Shown: positions 33,203 through 40,944 of the stretch, in pieces
Layout: each line of letters begins with the position of its first letter
Position numbering within the stretch: position 1 is the first letter of the stretch
Source of the DNA: Parafannyhessea sp902761955
GTDB lineage: Bacteria > Actinomycetota > Coriobacteriia > Coriobacteriales > Atopobiaceae
DNA: 44,200 nucleotides
Assembly (NCBI GenBank): GCA_902761955.1
Contig: CACWMM010000007.1
Span: 1 to 44,200, forward strand
Direction of reading: 5' to 3'
Notes under the pieces: generated by a model
The model's database searches: none
Seen by the model: the letters and a program-made list of their open reading frames with translations, nothing else
What the model was told of the DNA's origin: nothing
Translations under genes and position numbers: made by a program

Positions 33203-33532
33203 ATGATTTTGGGAATGGGACCTTTTGAGCTGATTGTCATCGTCCTGGTAGTGCTGGTCATCTTTGGGCCCAAGAACCTCCCGAAGCTTGGCAAGTCCCT
33301 TGGGCAGACTGTGAAGAACGTGCGCGAGGGCATGGAGGAGGGCTCCGACGACAAGAAGGACGAGAAGTCCGAGGAGGCCGCCAAGGACGCCGAGGCCGAG
33401 GACGTGGTGGAGGAGTCCGCCGACTCCGACGCCGACGCCGCCGAGGACGCCGTCTTCTGCTCGCACTGCGGCCACAAGAACGAGGCCGGCGCGGAGTTCT
33501 GCTCCAAGTGCGGCAGCCCCCTGTCCAAGTAA
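33203..33532 (+). CDS. TatA/E-like translocase protein with C-terminal zinc ribbon
   Basis: The 109-residue product has a TatA-type start: a short N-terminal membrane helix (about 6-21, 'GPFELIVIVLVVLVIF'), the FGPKNLPKLGKSLG hinge and amphipathic helix (21-45), then an acidic stretch (45-82). Unlike ordinary TatA it ends with a zinc ribbon, C86-x2-C89-x10-C100-x2-C103 ('CSHCGHKNEAGAEFCSKCG'). TatA forms the pore of the twin-arginine export path in the membrane. The zinc ribbon would lie in the cytoplasm and may bind a partner. ATG 33203 is preceded by GGGAGGA. No tatC is in this window. The greA gene follows after 75 bp. Confidence 0.85.
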   Translation: MILGMGPFELIVIVLVVLVIFGPKNLPKLGKSLGQTVKNVREGMEEGSDDKKDEKSEEAAKDAEAEDVVEESADSDADAAEDAVFCSHCGHKNEAGAEFCSKCGSPLSK

Positions 33533-33607
33533 CGAGCGCCCTACCAGGGCAAGCGCACCGCCGGCTGGGGCGCATGTCCCGGCCAACACCACGAAGGAAA
33601 GCAGAAC

Positions 33608-34084
33608 ATGGCAAACAAGGAAATCATCCTTACCCCCGAAGGCCGCCAGAAGCTCGTCGAGGAGCTTGAGTACCGCGAGGGCGAGAAGCACGACGAGATC
33701 GTCGAGCGCATCAAGGAGGCCCGCGGCTTTGGCGACCTCTCCGAGAACGCGGAGTACGACGCCGCCAAGGAGGAGCAGTCTCAGAACGAGTCTCGCGTGA
33801 ACGAGATCCGCCACATCCTGGCGACGGCCAAGGTCGTGGAGTCCGGTGCGGACGCCCACCTGTCCGTCTCCATCGGCACTACCGTGGAGCTCGAGGACGC
33901 CAAGGGCAAGCGCATGGGCCTCACCATCGTGGGCACCACCGAGACCGACTCCATCAACCACAGGATCTCTAACGAGTCCCCGGCGGGCATGGCACTCATC
34001 GGACATGTGGTGGGCGACCAGGTTTCCTTCAACACCCCCACCGGCAAGGTCCGCGAGTACAAGATCGTCAACATCACGCGATAG
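33608..34084 (+). CDS. greA: Transcript cleavage factor GreA
   Basis: GreA rescues backtracked RNA polymerase by stimulating RNA cleavage. The 158-residue product has the N-terminal coiled coil (about 1-76) with the tip motif 'GDLSENAEYDAAKEEQ', where Asp and Glu act on the polymerase active site, and a C-terminal FKBP-like domain ('ESPAGMALIGHVVGDQV'). ATG 33608 is preceded by GAAAGCAG. Length is standard. It precedes lysS, as in many Gram-positive genomes. Confidence 0.97.
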   Translation: MANKEIILTPEGRQKLVEELEYREGEKHDEIVERIKEARGFGDLSENAEYDAAKEEQSQNESRVNEIRHILATAKVVESGADAHLSVSIGTTVELEDAKGKRMGLTIVGTTETDSINHRISNESPAGMALIGHVVGDQVSFNTPTGKVREYKIVNITR

Positions 34085-34121
34085 GCCAGGCCACGCGGAA
34101 CCCCGCATAGCACGAAGCGTC

Positions 34122-34160
34122 GCGCCCCACTGCGCAGGTCAACCTGTGTGGCTGGGGCGC
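34122..34160 (+). terminator. Hairpin between greA and lysS
   Basis: GCGCCCCA (34122-34129) pairs with TGGGGCGC (34153-34160), with an inner CTGCGCAGG/CCTGTGTGG stem. TCTTGG follows, so the T-tract is weak; it may attenuate rather than end transcription. Confidence 0.55.
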
Positions 34161-34256
34161 TCTTGGTAACGGCGCATCCCGTGGGCCCGCGCCCGGCACG
34201 CAACACAAGCCAGCAACAACGGCCAAAGGCCGATTGATTCCGGAACAGGAGAGAAC

Positions 34257-37067
34257 ATGGCTCAGGCGAGCAATGCCCCCGAGGTAGACATCAACGACGT
34301 GCGCGCGGTCCGCCGCGCCAAGCGCCAGGCGCTCATCGACGCCGGCGTGAACCCGTATCCCATCGCGAGTAAGGTCACGGCGCACGCAAAGGACCTGGAG
34401 GAGAAGTACGCGGACCTCGAGGCCGGCGCCGGCGCCCAGGACGTATACTCCCTTGCCGGTCGCGTCCGCGCGATCCGCGGCCAGGGCAAGCTCATGTTCG
34501 TGGTGCTTGAGGACGTGTCCGGCAAGATTCAGCTGTTCTGCCGCGTGAACGACATGGACGAGAAGAGCTGGGAGCTGCTGCGCCAGCTTGACATGGGCGA
34601 CATCATCCAGGCGGAGGGCCCCGTGGTGCGCACGCGTCGCGGCGAGCTTTCCCTTGCGCCCAGGAGCATCGTCCTTCTCTCCAAGTCCATGCGCCCGCTG
34701 CCCGAGAAGTTCCACGGCCTCACGGACCGCGAGATCCGCTACCGCCAGCGCTACCTGGACATGATCATGAACCCCGAGGTGCGCGAGGTGTTCCGCAAGC
34801 GCAGCCGCATCGTGAGCCTCATCCGCAGCTACATGGAGGCCGACGGCTACATCGAGGTCGAGACGCCCATCATGCACTCCATCCTGGGCGGTGCGAACGC
34901 AAAGCCGTTCGTCACGCACTTCAACGCGCTCGACCGCGACTTCTACCTGCGGATCGCGACGGAGCTGCCGCTGAAGCGCTTGATCGTGGGCGGCATGGAG
35001 CGCGTGTTCGAGATCGGCCGCCAGTTCCGCAACGAGGGCATGGACCTCACCCACAACCCAGAGTTCACCTCGATGGAGGCGTACTGCGCCTACAGCGACC
35101 TGGACGGCATGAAGCGCCTGACCGAGGGCCTGTTCCAGTACATCGCGCGCGAGGCGTGCGGCTGCGAGCCCGGCCACGAGGTCATCATGTTCCAGGGGCA
35201 AGAGATCGACATGAGCGGCACGTGGGACTCGCGCCCGCTGAGCGAGATCGCCTCCGAGGTCGTGGGCGAGCACGTGGACATGGACACCCCCGTCGAGCGC
35301 CTGCGCGAGCTGTGCCGCGCCCACAACATTGAGCCCCAGGACAACTGGGGCCCGGGCAAGCTGCTGTTTGAGCTGTACGACGAGCTGGGCGAGGAGACCC
35401 TCGTGCGCCCGACCTTCGTGTGCGACTATCCGGAGGAGGTCAGCCCGCTGTCCAAGCGCAAGGACGACGACCCGCGCCTGACGGACCGCTTCGAGCTCGT
35501 CATCGCCGGCCACGAGTACGCAAACGCGTTCAGCGAGCTCAACGACCCCGTTGACCAGGCCGGCCGCTTTGCGGAGCAGGTTGCGGCCAAGGGCTTTGGC
35601 GACGACGAGGCCATGGGCTACGACTACGACTACGTGCGCGCGCTGGAGTACGGCATGCCCCCCGCGGGCGGCATCGGCTACGGCATCGACCGCATGATGA
35701 TGCTGTTCTGCGACCAGCCGTCCATCCGCGACGTGCTGCTGTTCCCGCAGATGAAGCCGGAGACCGTCACGCGCCAGGACATCGCGGAGCAGGTTGGCGG
35801 CGCACGCACGGACAACGCCGCCGCGGACGTGGACTCGCTCTTCTCGGACGCCGAGAAGGGCGCGACCGCCGAGGTTGAGGCCCAGCGCCAGGCAGAGGAC
35901 GCCGCCGCGCAGGAGCCTGCCGACGCACCCGTGACCGCCGCGGCGCCTGCGGCTAACGTCGAGGCCAAGGCTGACGCCGCGGGCGAGAAGGACGAGGCTG
36001 CGGGCTCGCAGGACGGCGCCGGCGTGTCCGACGCGGTGCGCGCCGCGATCGACGCCACGGCGCAGGAGGGCGAGGCGCTCGACGCGGGCATCTCGCGCGA
36101 GAAGGCGTACGAGCTCTTGACCACGTACAACAAGGACCCGTTCCACGTGAGCCACGGCGAGACGCTCGAGGGCCTCATGCGCCACTTTGCGCAGAAGTAC
36201 GACCCGGCGAACGTTGAGTTCTGGGGCCTTGTGGGCCTGCTGCACGATTTGGACTGGGAGAGGTGGCAGGACGACCAGCTCCACACCACGAAGACCGCGG
36301 AGCTTCTGGCCGAGGCCGGCGCGAACCCGTACCTGGCGCATGCCATCATGACGCACAACTCCGACATGAACCACGACCTGCCGAAGCCGCAGCTGAAGAT
36401 GGAGAAGGTGCTGTTTGAGTGCGACGAGGTCTCTGGCCTGATCCAGGCGGCGGCCAAGATGCGCCCGTCCGGATCGGTTCTGGACATGCCGCTGAAGTCG
36501 CTCAAGAAGAAGTTCAAGGACAAGCGCTTCGCGGCCGGTTGCGACCGCGACGTGATGCGCCTGGGCGCCGAGTACAACGGGCTCGAGGTTGCGGACGCGC
36601 TGAACGAGGTGCTCGAGGCCATGAAGGCCATCGCGCCCGTGGGCGACATCTACGCACGGGGCGACGAGGACGAGGCCGAGCAGGCCGCCGAGCCCGCGAA
36701 GAAGGGCCTCACGATCGAGCCGGTGGCCGAGGGCGTGACGTTTGACGTGTTCAGCCAGTCCGACATGCGCGTGGTCCACGTGAAGGAGTGCGTCGCCGTC
36801 CCGAAGAGCAAGAAGCTGCTGCAGTTTACCCTTGACGACGGCTCGGGCCAGGACCGCACGATCCTCTCGGGCATCCACGACTACTACGAGCCGGAGGACC
36901 TGGTGGGCAAGAACGTGGTCGCCATCGTGAACATCCCGCCGCGCAAGATGATGGGCGTGGAGTCCTGCGGCATGCTGCTTTCCGCCATCCACGAGGTGGA
37001 CGGTCGGGAGCGCCTGAACCTGCTGATGGTGGACGACGCCATCCCCGCGGGCTCGAAGCTGTACTAA
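34257..37067 (+). CDS. lysS: Lysyl-tRNA synthetase fused to HD hydrolase and tRNA-binding domains
   Basis: The 936-residue product is a class II lysyl-tRNA synthetase (about 1-497): an OB-fold anticodon domain ('YSLAGRVRAIRGQGKLMFVVLEDVSG'), motif 2 'FRNEGMDLTHNPEFTSMEAY' and motif 3 'GGIGYGIDRMMML'. A low-complexity Ala/Glu linker (about 500-612) is followed by an HD-type phosphohydrolase domain (about 613-800, with H663-D664 in 'LLHDLDWERW', 'AIMTHNSDMN' and 'MRPSGSVLDMPLKSLKKKFKDKRFAAGCDRDV'). The end (about 827-936, 'ILSGIHDYYEPEDLVGKNVVAIVNIPPRKMMGVESCGMLL') is a tRNA-binding OB-fold like the MetRS C-terminus. Plain LysRS has about 500 residues. ATG 34257 follows ACAGGAGAG. I see no frameshift; one continuous frame is translated. 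Confidence 0.93.
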   Translation: MAQASNAPEVDINDVRAVRRAKRQALIDAGVNPYPIASKVTAHAKDLEEKYADLEAGAGAQDVYSLAGRVRAIRGQGKLMFVVLEDVSGKIQLFCRVNDMDEKSWELLRQLDMGDIIQAEGPVVRTRRGELSLAPRSIVLLSKSMRPLPEKFHGLTDREIRYRQRYLDMIMNPEVREVFRKRSRIVSLIRSYMEADGYIEVETPIMHSILGGANAKPFVTHFNALDRDFYLRIATELPLKRLIVGGMERVFEIGRQFRNEGMDLTHNPEFTSMEAYCAYSDLDGMKRLTEGLFQYIAREACGCEPGHEVIMFQGQEIDMSGTWDSRPLSEIASEVVGEHVDMDTPVERLRELCRAHNIEPQDNWGPGKLLFELYDELGEETLVRPTFVCDYPEEVSPLSKRKDDDPRLTDRFELVIAGHEYANAFSELNDPVDQAGRFAEQVAAKGFGDDEAMGYDYDYVRALEYGMPPAGGIGYGIDRMMMLFCDQPSIRDVLLFPQMKPETVTRQDIAEQVGGARTDNAAADVDSLFSDAEKGATAEVEAQRQAEDAAAQEPADAPVTAAAPAANVEAKADAAGEKDEAAGSQDGAGVSDAVRAAIDATAQEGEALDAGISREKAYELLTTYNKDPFHVSHGETLEGLMRHFAQKYDPANVEFWGLVGLLHDLDWERWQDDQLHTTKTAELLAEAGANPYLAHAIMTHNSDMNHDLPKPQLKMEKVLFECDEVSGLIQAAAKMRPSGSVLDMPLKSLKKKFKDKRFAAGCDRDVMRLGAEYNGLEVADALNEVLEAMKAIAPVGDIYARGDEDEAEQAAEPAKKGLTIEPVAEGVTFDVFSQSDMRVVHVKECVAVPKSKKLLQFTLDDGSGQDRTILSGIHDYYEPEDLVGKNVVAIVNIPPRKMMGVESCGMLLSAIHEVDGRERLNLLMVDDAIPAGSKLY

Positions 37068-37092
37068 GCCGGGGCGCGCAAGACACATGCAA

Positions 37093-37130
37093 GGGGGCCG
37101 TTGACGGTGCAGTCCGTCGGCGGCCCCCTC
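37093..37130. terminator. Terminator between lysS and the GntR gene
   Basis: GGGGGCCG (37093-37100) and CGGCCCCC (37121-37128) pair, continued by TTGACGG/CCGTCGG with G-T wobbles around TGCAGT. It lies between convergent genes and can serve both. Confidence 0.72.
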
Positions 37131-37140
37131 TACGTGGGCG

Positions 37141-37153
37141 GCTCTTCTCGCCC
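37141..37153 (-). repeat. Dispersed motif GGGCGAGAAGAGC (lysS-gntR gap)
   Basis: One of ten copies; with flanking bases it forms GGGCG-AGAAGAGC-CGCCC. Confidence 0.8.
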
Positions 37154-37206
37154 GCCCTTACCCCGTGCGGTACGTGCCGGCATGCGTCCTACGCGGGCGT
37201 CCGCGT

Positions 37207-37923
37207 CTAGTGGGTGGAAACGGAGTGGAACTCGTAGCCGCGCGCGTGGCGCGCGATGGAGTACTCGAACGGCACGCCGTCGTCCAGGTAACCCACCTGC
37301 TCCACCTCCAGAAGCGGGGTCGTGGGCGTCACGTCGAGCCAGCCCACCTCGCTCTTGTTGGGAAGCACCGCCCGCAGGGTGCGGTGCGCGCTGCCGATCT
37401 TCAGACCGAGGTCGCCCTCGATGTAGCCGTAGATCGTGCTCTCCACGTTGCGCTCGCGCAGGTCCGGAATCAGTTTGATGGGCATGAACGTGTACTCGAT
37501 CACCTGCGGCACGTCGTCGATCAGGCGGGTGCGGCAGACGTAGTACGTAAACTCGTCCGGGTCCATGCCCAGAAGTTCCGCGACCTCCGGCTTTGGCCTG
37601 ACGACGGAGAACTCGTGCACGTCGGACGTCACCTTCACGCCCGGGTGATCGGCGCAGAAGCCCGCCATCTGGCTGGACATGTCCCACCCGGAGGGCGACT
37701 GCGCCTCCGGCTGCGGCACGCGCTTCACGTACGTGCCCGAACCGCGCCGCCTGGCGATGAGCCCCTGCTGTACCAGCTCGTCCATCGCCTTCTTGATCGT
37801 GATCTTGCTCACGTCATATAGGTCGCACAGCTCCGGCGTGGTGGGGAGCTGGTCGTTCGGGCCGTACTCGCCCGCCGCGATCTTCTTGCGGATGTCGTCG
37901 GCCACCGACTCGTACTTCAGCAT
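37207..37923 (-). CDS. GntR-family regulator (HutC/UTRA type)
   Basis: The 238-residue product has an N-terminal winged helix ('VADDIRKKIAAGEYGPNDQLPTTPELCDLYDVSKITIKKAMDELVQQGLIARRRGSGTYV', about 7-66) and a C-terminal UTRA ligand domain (about 88-233, 'YYVCRTRLIDDVPQVIEYTFMPIKLIPDL'). HutC-type members usually control sugar or amino-acid use genes in answer to a phosphorylated sugar or metabolite. The target is not evident; it is divergent from clpC, in the place where ctsR stands in Firmicutes. ATG 37923 is preceded by GGAGAGAGG. An inverted repeat (37983-38001) in the shared upstream region may be its operator. Confidence 0.88.
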   Translation of the reverse strand: MLKYESVADDIRKKIAAGEYGPNDQLPTTPELCDLYDVSKITIKKAMDELVQQGLIARRRGSGTYVKRVPQPEAQSPSGWDMSSQMAGFCADHPGVKVTSDVHEFSVVRPKPEVAELLGMDPDEFTYYVCRTRLIDDVPQVIEYTFMPIKLIPDLRERNVESTIYGYIEGDLGLKIGSAHRTLRAVLPNKSEVGWLDVTPTTPLLEVEQVGYLDDGVPFEYSIARHARGYEFHSVSTH

Positions 37924-37982
37924 GCGTGCCCTCTCTCCGTTGAGTTCTGCATGCCATTATCCCCATAATCGGCCCTATTGTC

Positions 37983-38001
37983 TTTGTTGAATGCGAACAA
38001 A
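37983..38001. promoter_or_regulatory. Inverted repeat TTTGTT-N7-AACAAA between gntR and clpC
   Basis: TTTGTT (37983-37988) and AACAAA (37996-38001) are perfect complements. They lie in the 302-bp divergent region. They may serve the GntR-type protein or another clpC regulator; the sequence is neither a CtsR box nor the heat-shock repeat seen at dnaK. Confidence 0.45.
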
Positions 38002-38052
38002 AAATATTCCTTTATCACTCAAAGTATCTAGCGAGAAACACCGCGGCAAACG

Positions 38053-38065
38053 GGGCGAGAAGAAC
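38053..38065 (+). repeat. Dispersed motif GGGCGAGAAGAAC (clpC leader region)
   Basis: One of ten copies; forms GGGGC-GAGAAGAACG-GCCCC. The rest of the 37924-38225 gap holds the two divergent promoters and the leader hairpin at 38165. Confidence 0.78.
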
Positions 38066-38164
38066 GGCCCCCTCGGTCGGGGTTTTGAGGACGTGGCCCC
38101 AAAAAGTTCACCGCGCGTTATAGCCGCCGCACATCGGGGTAAAGACGTACAAGCAAACCAACAT

Positions 38165-38194
38165 CCGTGGGCCCGCATGCGCGTGGGCCCGCGG
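38165..38194 (+). other. 12-bp hairpin in the clpC leader
   Basis: CCGTGGGCCCGC (38165-38176) pairs with GTGGGCCCGCGG (38183-38194) using two G-T wobbles, loop ATGCGC. It ends about 30 bases before the clpC start, so it is probably in the 5' UTR and may affect mRNA stability or translation. Confidence 0.5.
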
Positions 38195-38225
38195 AAACAC
38201 AAGGATTGGAGGCGTCGGACCCCGC

Positions 38226-40835
38226 ATGTTCGAGAAGTTCACAGACAAGGCCCGCAAGGTCATGAGCCTCGCGCAGGAGGAGGCCCGCGGCCTCGGCAAG
38301 ATGTACGTGGGCACGGAGCACCTGCTGCTCGCGCTCATCCGCGAGGGCGACGGCATCGCCGCGCAGGCGCTGGCGAAGCTCGACGTCACGTACGACGAGA
38401 CCGTGGCCACCATCAAGGAGATCTCGTCCGAGGAGACCGAGCCCGTCCCCGGCGGCCACATCCCCTTCACGCCGCGCGCCAAGCGCGTGCTTGAGGACGC
38501 GTACCGCGAGACGGTGACCCGTGGCCAGACCTACATCGCGACCGAGCACCTGCTCCTGGGCATCGTCGCGGAGGGCGACGGCCGTGCCATGACCGCGCTC
38601 TCCCGCATGGGCGTGTCCGGCGACGCGGTGCGCAACGCCGTGAACGAGCTGATGGAGAGCGAGGGCGAGAAGAACGAGCCCGCCTCCGCCGCGACCGAGG
38701 TCGGCTTCGGCCCCCAGTTCATGGGCGCGGGCGCTCCGCAGGGCGGCTCGTCCTCAGACGACGGATCCATGCTGGAGCAGTTCGGCCGCAACCTCACGAA
38801 GCTGGCCGCGGACGGCAAGCTCGACCCCGTCATCGGCCGCGACCGTGAGGTCGAGCGCGTGATGCAGGTGCTTGCCCGCCGGCAGAAGAACAACCCGCTC
38901 ATCTTGGGCGACCCGGGCGTCGGCAAGACGGCCATCGTCGAGGGGCTCGCGCAGCTCATCTCCGCGGGCAACGTGCCGGACATCCTGCGCGGCAAGCAGG
39001 TCTGGACGCTGGACGTCGCCTCTCTCGTCGCCGGCTCAAAGTACCGCGGCGAGTTCGAGGAGCGCATGAAGAAGGTCATCGCGGAGGTGATGAAGAACAA
39101 GGACGACGTCCTCTTCATCGACGAGATCCACACCATCATCGGCGCGGGCTCCGCGGAGGGCTCCATCGACGCGGCCTCCATCCTGAAGCCGCCCCTGTCC
39201 CGCGGCGAGATCCAGGTCATCGGCGCCACGACGGTGGACGAGTACCGCAAGCACATCGAGAAGGACTCCGCGCTCGAGCGCCGCTTCCAGCCCGTCAACA
39301 TCGGCGAGCCCACGCCGGAGGACACCATCAAGATCCTCCACGGTCTGCAGGACCGCTACGAGCAGCACCACCACGTCAAGTACACGGATGCGGCCATCGA
39401 GGCGGCGGTCAGCCTCTCGAACCGCTACGTGCAGGACAGGTTCCTGCCAGACAAGGCGATCGACATCATCGACGAGGCCGGTGCCCGCACGCGCGTCCAC
39501 AAGACGACGCTGCCGCCGGAGCTCGCGCAGGTGGACGAGGAGCTCGCCCGCATCAAGGAGCAGAAGTCCAAGGCCGCGACGGCCCAGGAGTTCGAGGAGG
39601 CCGCGCGCCTGCGCGACAAGGAGCGCGAGCTCACCTCCAAGCGCGACGAGCTCGAGAAGTCCTGGCACGAGCGCCAGAGCAAGAACGTCGTCGTGGTGGA
39701 CGAGAAGGACATCGCGGACGTGGTCTCGGACATCACCGGGGTCCCCGTGTCCAACCTGACCGAGGCGGAGGCCTCGAAGCTCCTGCGCTGCGAGGACGCC
39801 CTGCACCAGCGCGTCATCGGGCAGGACGAGGCAGTGAGCAAGGTCGCGCGCGCCATACGTCGCAGCCGCTCGCCGCTGAAGGACCCGCGTCGCCCCGGCG
39901 GCTCGTTCATCTTCCTCGGCCCGTCCGGCGTCGGCAAGACGGAGCTCGCCAAGTCGCTCGCAGAGTTCCTGTTTGGCAGCGACGACGCCCTCATCAGCTT
40001 CGACATGTCCGAGTTCATGGAGAAGCACGAGGTGTCCAAGCTCGTGGGAGCGCCTCCCGGATACGTCGGCTACGACGAGGGCGGCGAGCTCACGAAGGCC
40101 GTGCGCAGGCGTCCGTACTCCGTCGTGCTGTTCGACGAGATCGAGAAGGCCCACCCGGACGTCTTCAACGTCCTTCTCCAGATCCTGGACGAGGGTCGCC
40201 TGACCGATGGCCAGGGCCGCACCGTGGACTTCAGCAACACCGTCATCATCATGACGTCCAACGTGGGCGCGCGCGAGATCGCCCAGACCGCGCCCATGGG
40301 CTTCAGCTCGCAGGGCAACGGCGGACTTTCCGACCGCGAGATCAAGAGTCGCGTGGAGGGGGAGCTCAAGCACCTGTTCCGCCCGGAGTTCCTGAACCGC
40401 GTGGACGAGATCGTGGTGTTCAAGTCGCTCACGGGCGAGCAGCTGCGCAAGATCGTGGAGCTCATGATCGGCGACCTGCGCAACCGCCTCATCGCGAACG
40501 GCATGTCCATCGAGCTGACGGACGCGGCGCGCGACTACATCGCGAAGCGGGGCACGGACCCGGTCTATGGCGCCCGCCCGCTGCGCCGCGCCATCCAGAC
40601 GCTCATAGAGGACCCGCTGTCCGAGCAGATGCTCATGGGCACCTGGAAGGCGGGCGACGTGATCGCGGTGGACGCCGGCGAGGACGGCCTCACGTTCTCG
40701 AAGGGCGAGGGAGAGATCCCGGCCATGACCGAGAGGGTCCACATGGACCTTCCCCGTGCGCGCGAGCACTGGAGCGCGCCGGCCGGCGGCCGTGCGACGC
40801 CCGGGGCCTCCGGGGGGCTTGCCTCCGCGGAGTAG
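38226..40835 (+). CDS. clpC: ATP-dependent Clp protease ATP-binding subunit ClpC
   Basis: ClpC unfolds substrates and feeds them to ClpP. The 869-residue product has the N-terminal Clp repeats (about 1-145), first AAA+ module with GDPGVGKT at about 229-236, a short middle region with a UVR-like stretch ('AATAQEFEEAARLRDKERELTSKRDEL', about 445-475), and a second AAA+ module with GPSGVGKT at about 565-572. The tail after 830 is low complexity. The middle region is far shorter than in ClpB. ATG 38226 begins the family N-terminus MFEKFTDKARKVM; GGAGG is 13 bases upstream, a longish spacing. No heat-shock repeat of the dnaK type precedes it, and ctsR and mcsAB are absent. Confidence 0.97.
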   Translation: MFEKFTDKARKVMSLAQEEARGLGKMYVGTEHLLLALIREGDGIAAQALAKLDVTYDETVATIKEISSEETEPVPGGHIPFTPRAKRVLEDAYRETVTRGQTYIATEHLLLGIVAEGDGRAMTALSRMGVSGDAVRNAVNELMESEGEKNEPASAATEVGFGPQFMGAGAPQGGSSSDDGSMLEQFGRNLTKLAADGKLDPVIGRDREVERVMQVLARRQKNNPLILGDPGVGKTAIVEGLAQLISAGNVPDILRGKQVWTLDVASLVAGSKYRGEFEERMKKVIAEVMKNKDDVLFIDEIHTIIGAGSAEGSIDAASILKPPLSRGEIQVIGATTVDEYRKHIEKDSALERRFQPVNIGEPTPEDTIKILHGLQDRYEQHHHVKYTDAAIEAAVSLSNRYVQDRFLPDKAIDIIDEAGARTRVHKTTLPPELAQVDEELARIKEQKSKAATAQEFEEAARLRDKERELTSKRDELEKSWHERQSKNVVVVDEKDIADVVSDITGVPVSNLTEAEASKLLRCEDALHQRVIGQDEAVSKVARAIRRSRSPLKDPRRPGGSFIFLGPSGVGKTELAKSLAEFLFGSDDALISFDMSEFMEKHEVSKLVGAPPGYVGYDEGGELTKAVRRRPYSVVLFDEIEKAHPDVFNVLLQILDEGRLTDGQGRTVDFSNTVIIMTSNVGAREIAQTAPMGFSSQGNGGLSDREIKSRVEGELKHLFRPEFLNRVDEIVVFKSLTGEQLRKIVELMIGDLRNRLIANGMSIELTDAARDYIAKRGTDPVYGARPLRRAIQTLIEDPLSEQMLMGTWKAGDVIAVDAGEDGLTFSKGEGEIPAMTERVHMDLPRAREHWSAPAGGRATPGASGGLASAE
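38663..38675 (+). repeat. Dispersed motif GGGCGAGAAGAAC inside clpC
   Basis: It codes for Gly-Glu-Lys-Asn in the linker after the N-domain; GGGC/GCCC can pair around it. One of ten copies; since GEK is a common tripeptide this copy may be chance. Confidence 0.5.
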
Positions 40836-40844
40836 CCGCGGCAA

Positions 40845-40868
40845 AGGGGCGGGGTTCTTCTCGCCCCG
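40845..40868. repeat. Dispersed motif in a GGGGCG/CGCCCC hairpin after clpC
   Basis: The minus-strand motif GGGCGAGAAGAAC (40854-40866) lies in a 6-bp GC stem directly downstream of the clpC stop. It could act as a weak terminator for clpC but has no T-tract. Confidence 0.75.
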
Positions 40869-40944
40869 CGCAAGCAATATACTGTAGGTGACGACGTTGG
40901 CCGGCCCGCGACGCGCGGGCCGGCTGTGATATGGGGGTGAGCCG

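Noticed and set aside
37983..38001. CtsR or ClgR box for clpC
   Set aside because: The CtsR direct heptamer repeat (GGTCAAA type) is absent, and only part of the ClgR pattern (TGCGAAC) can be found.
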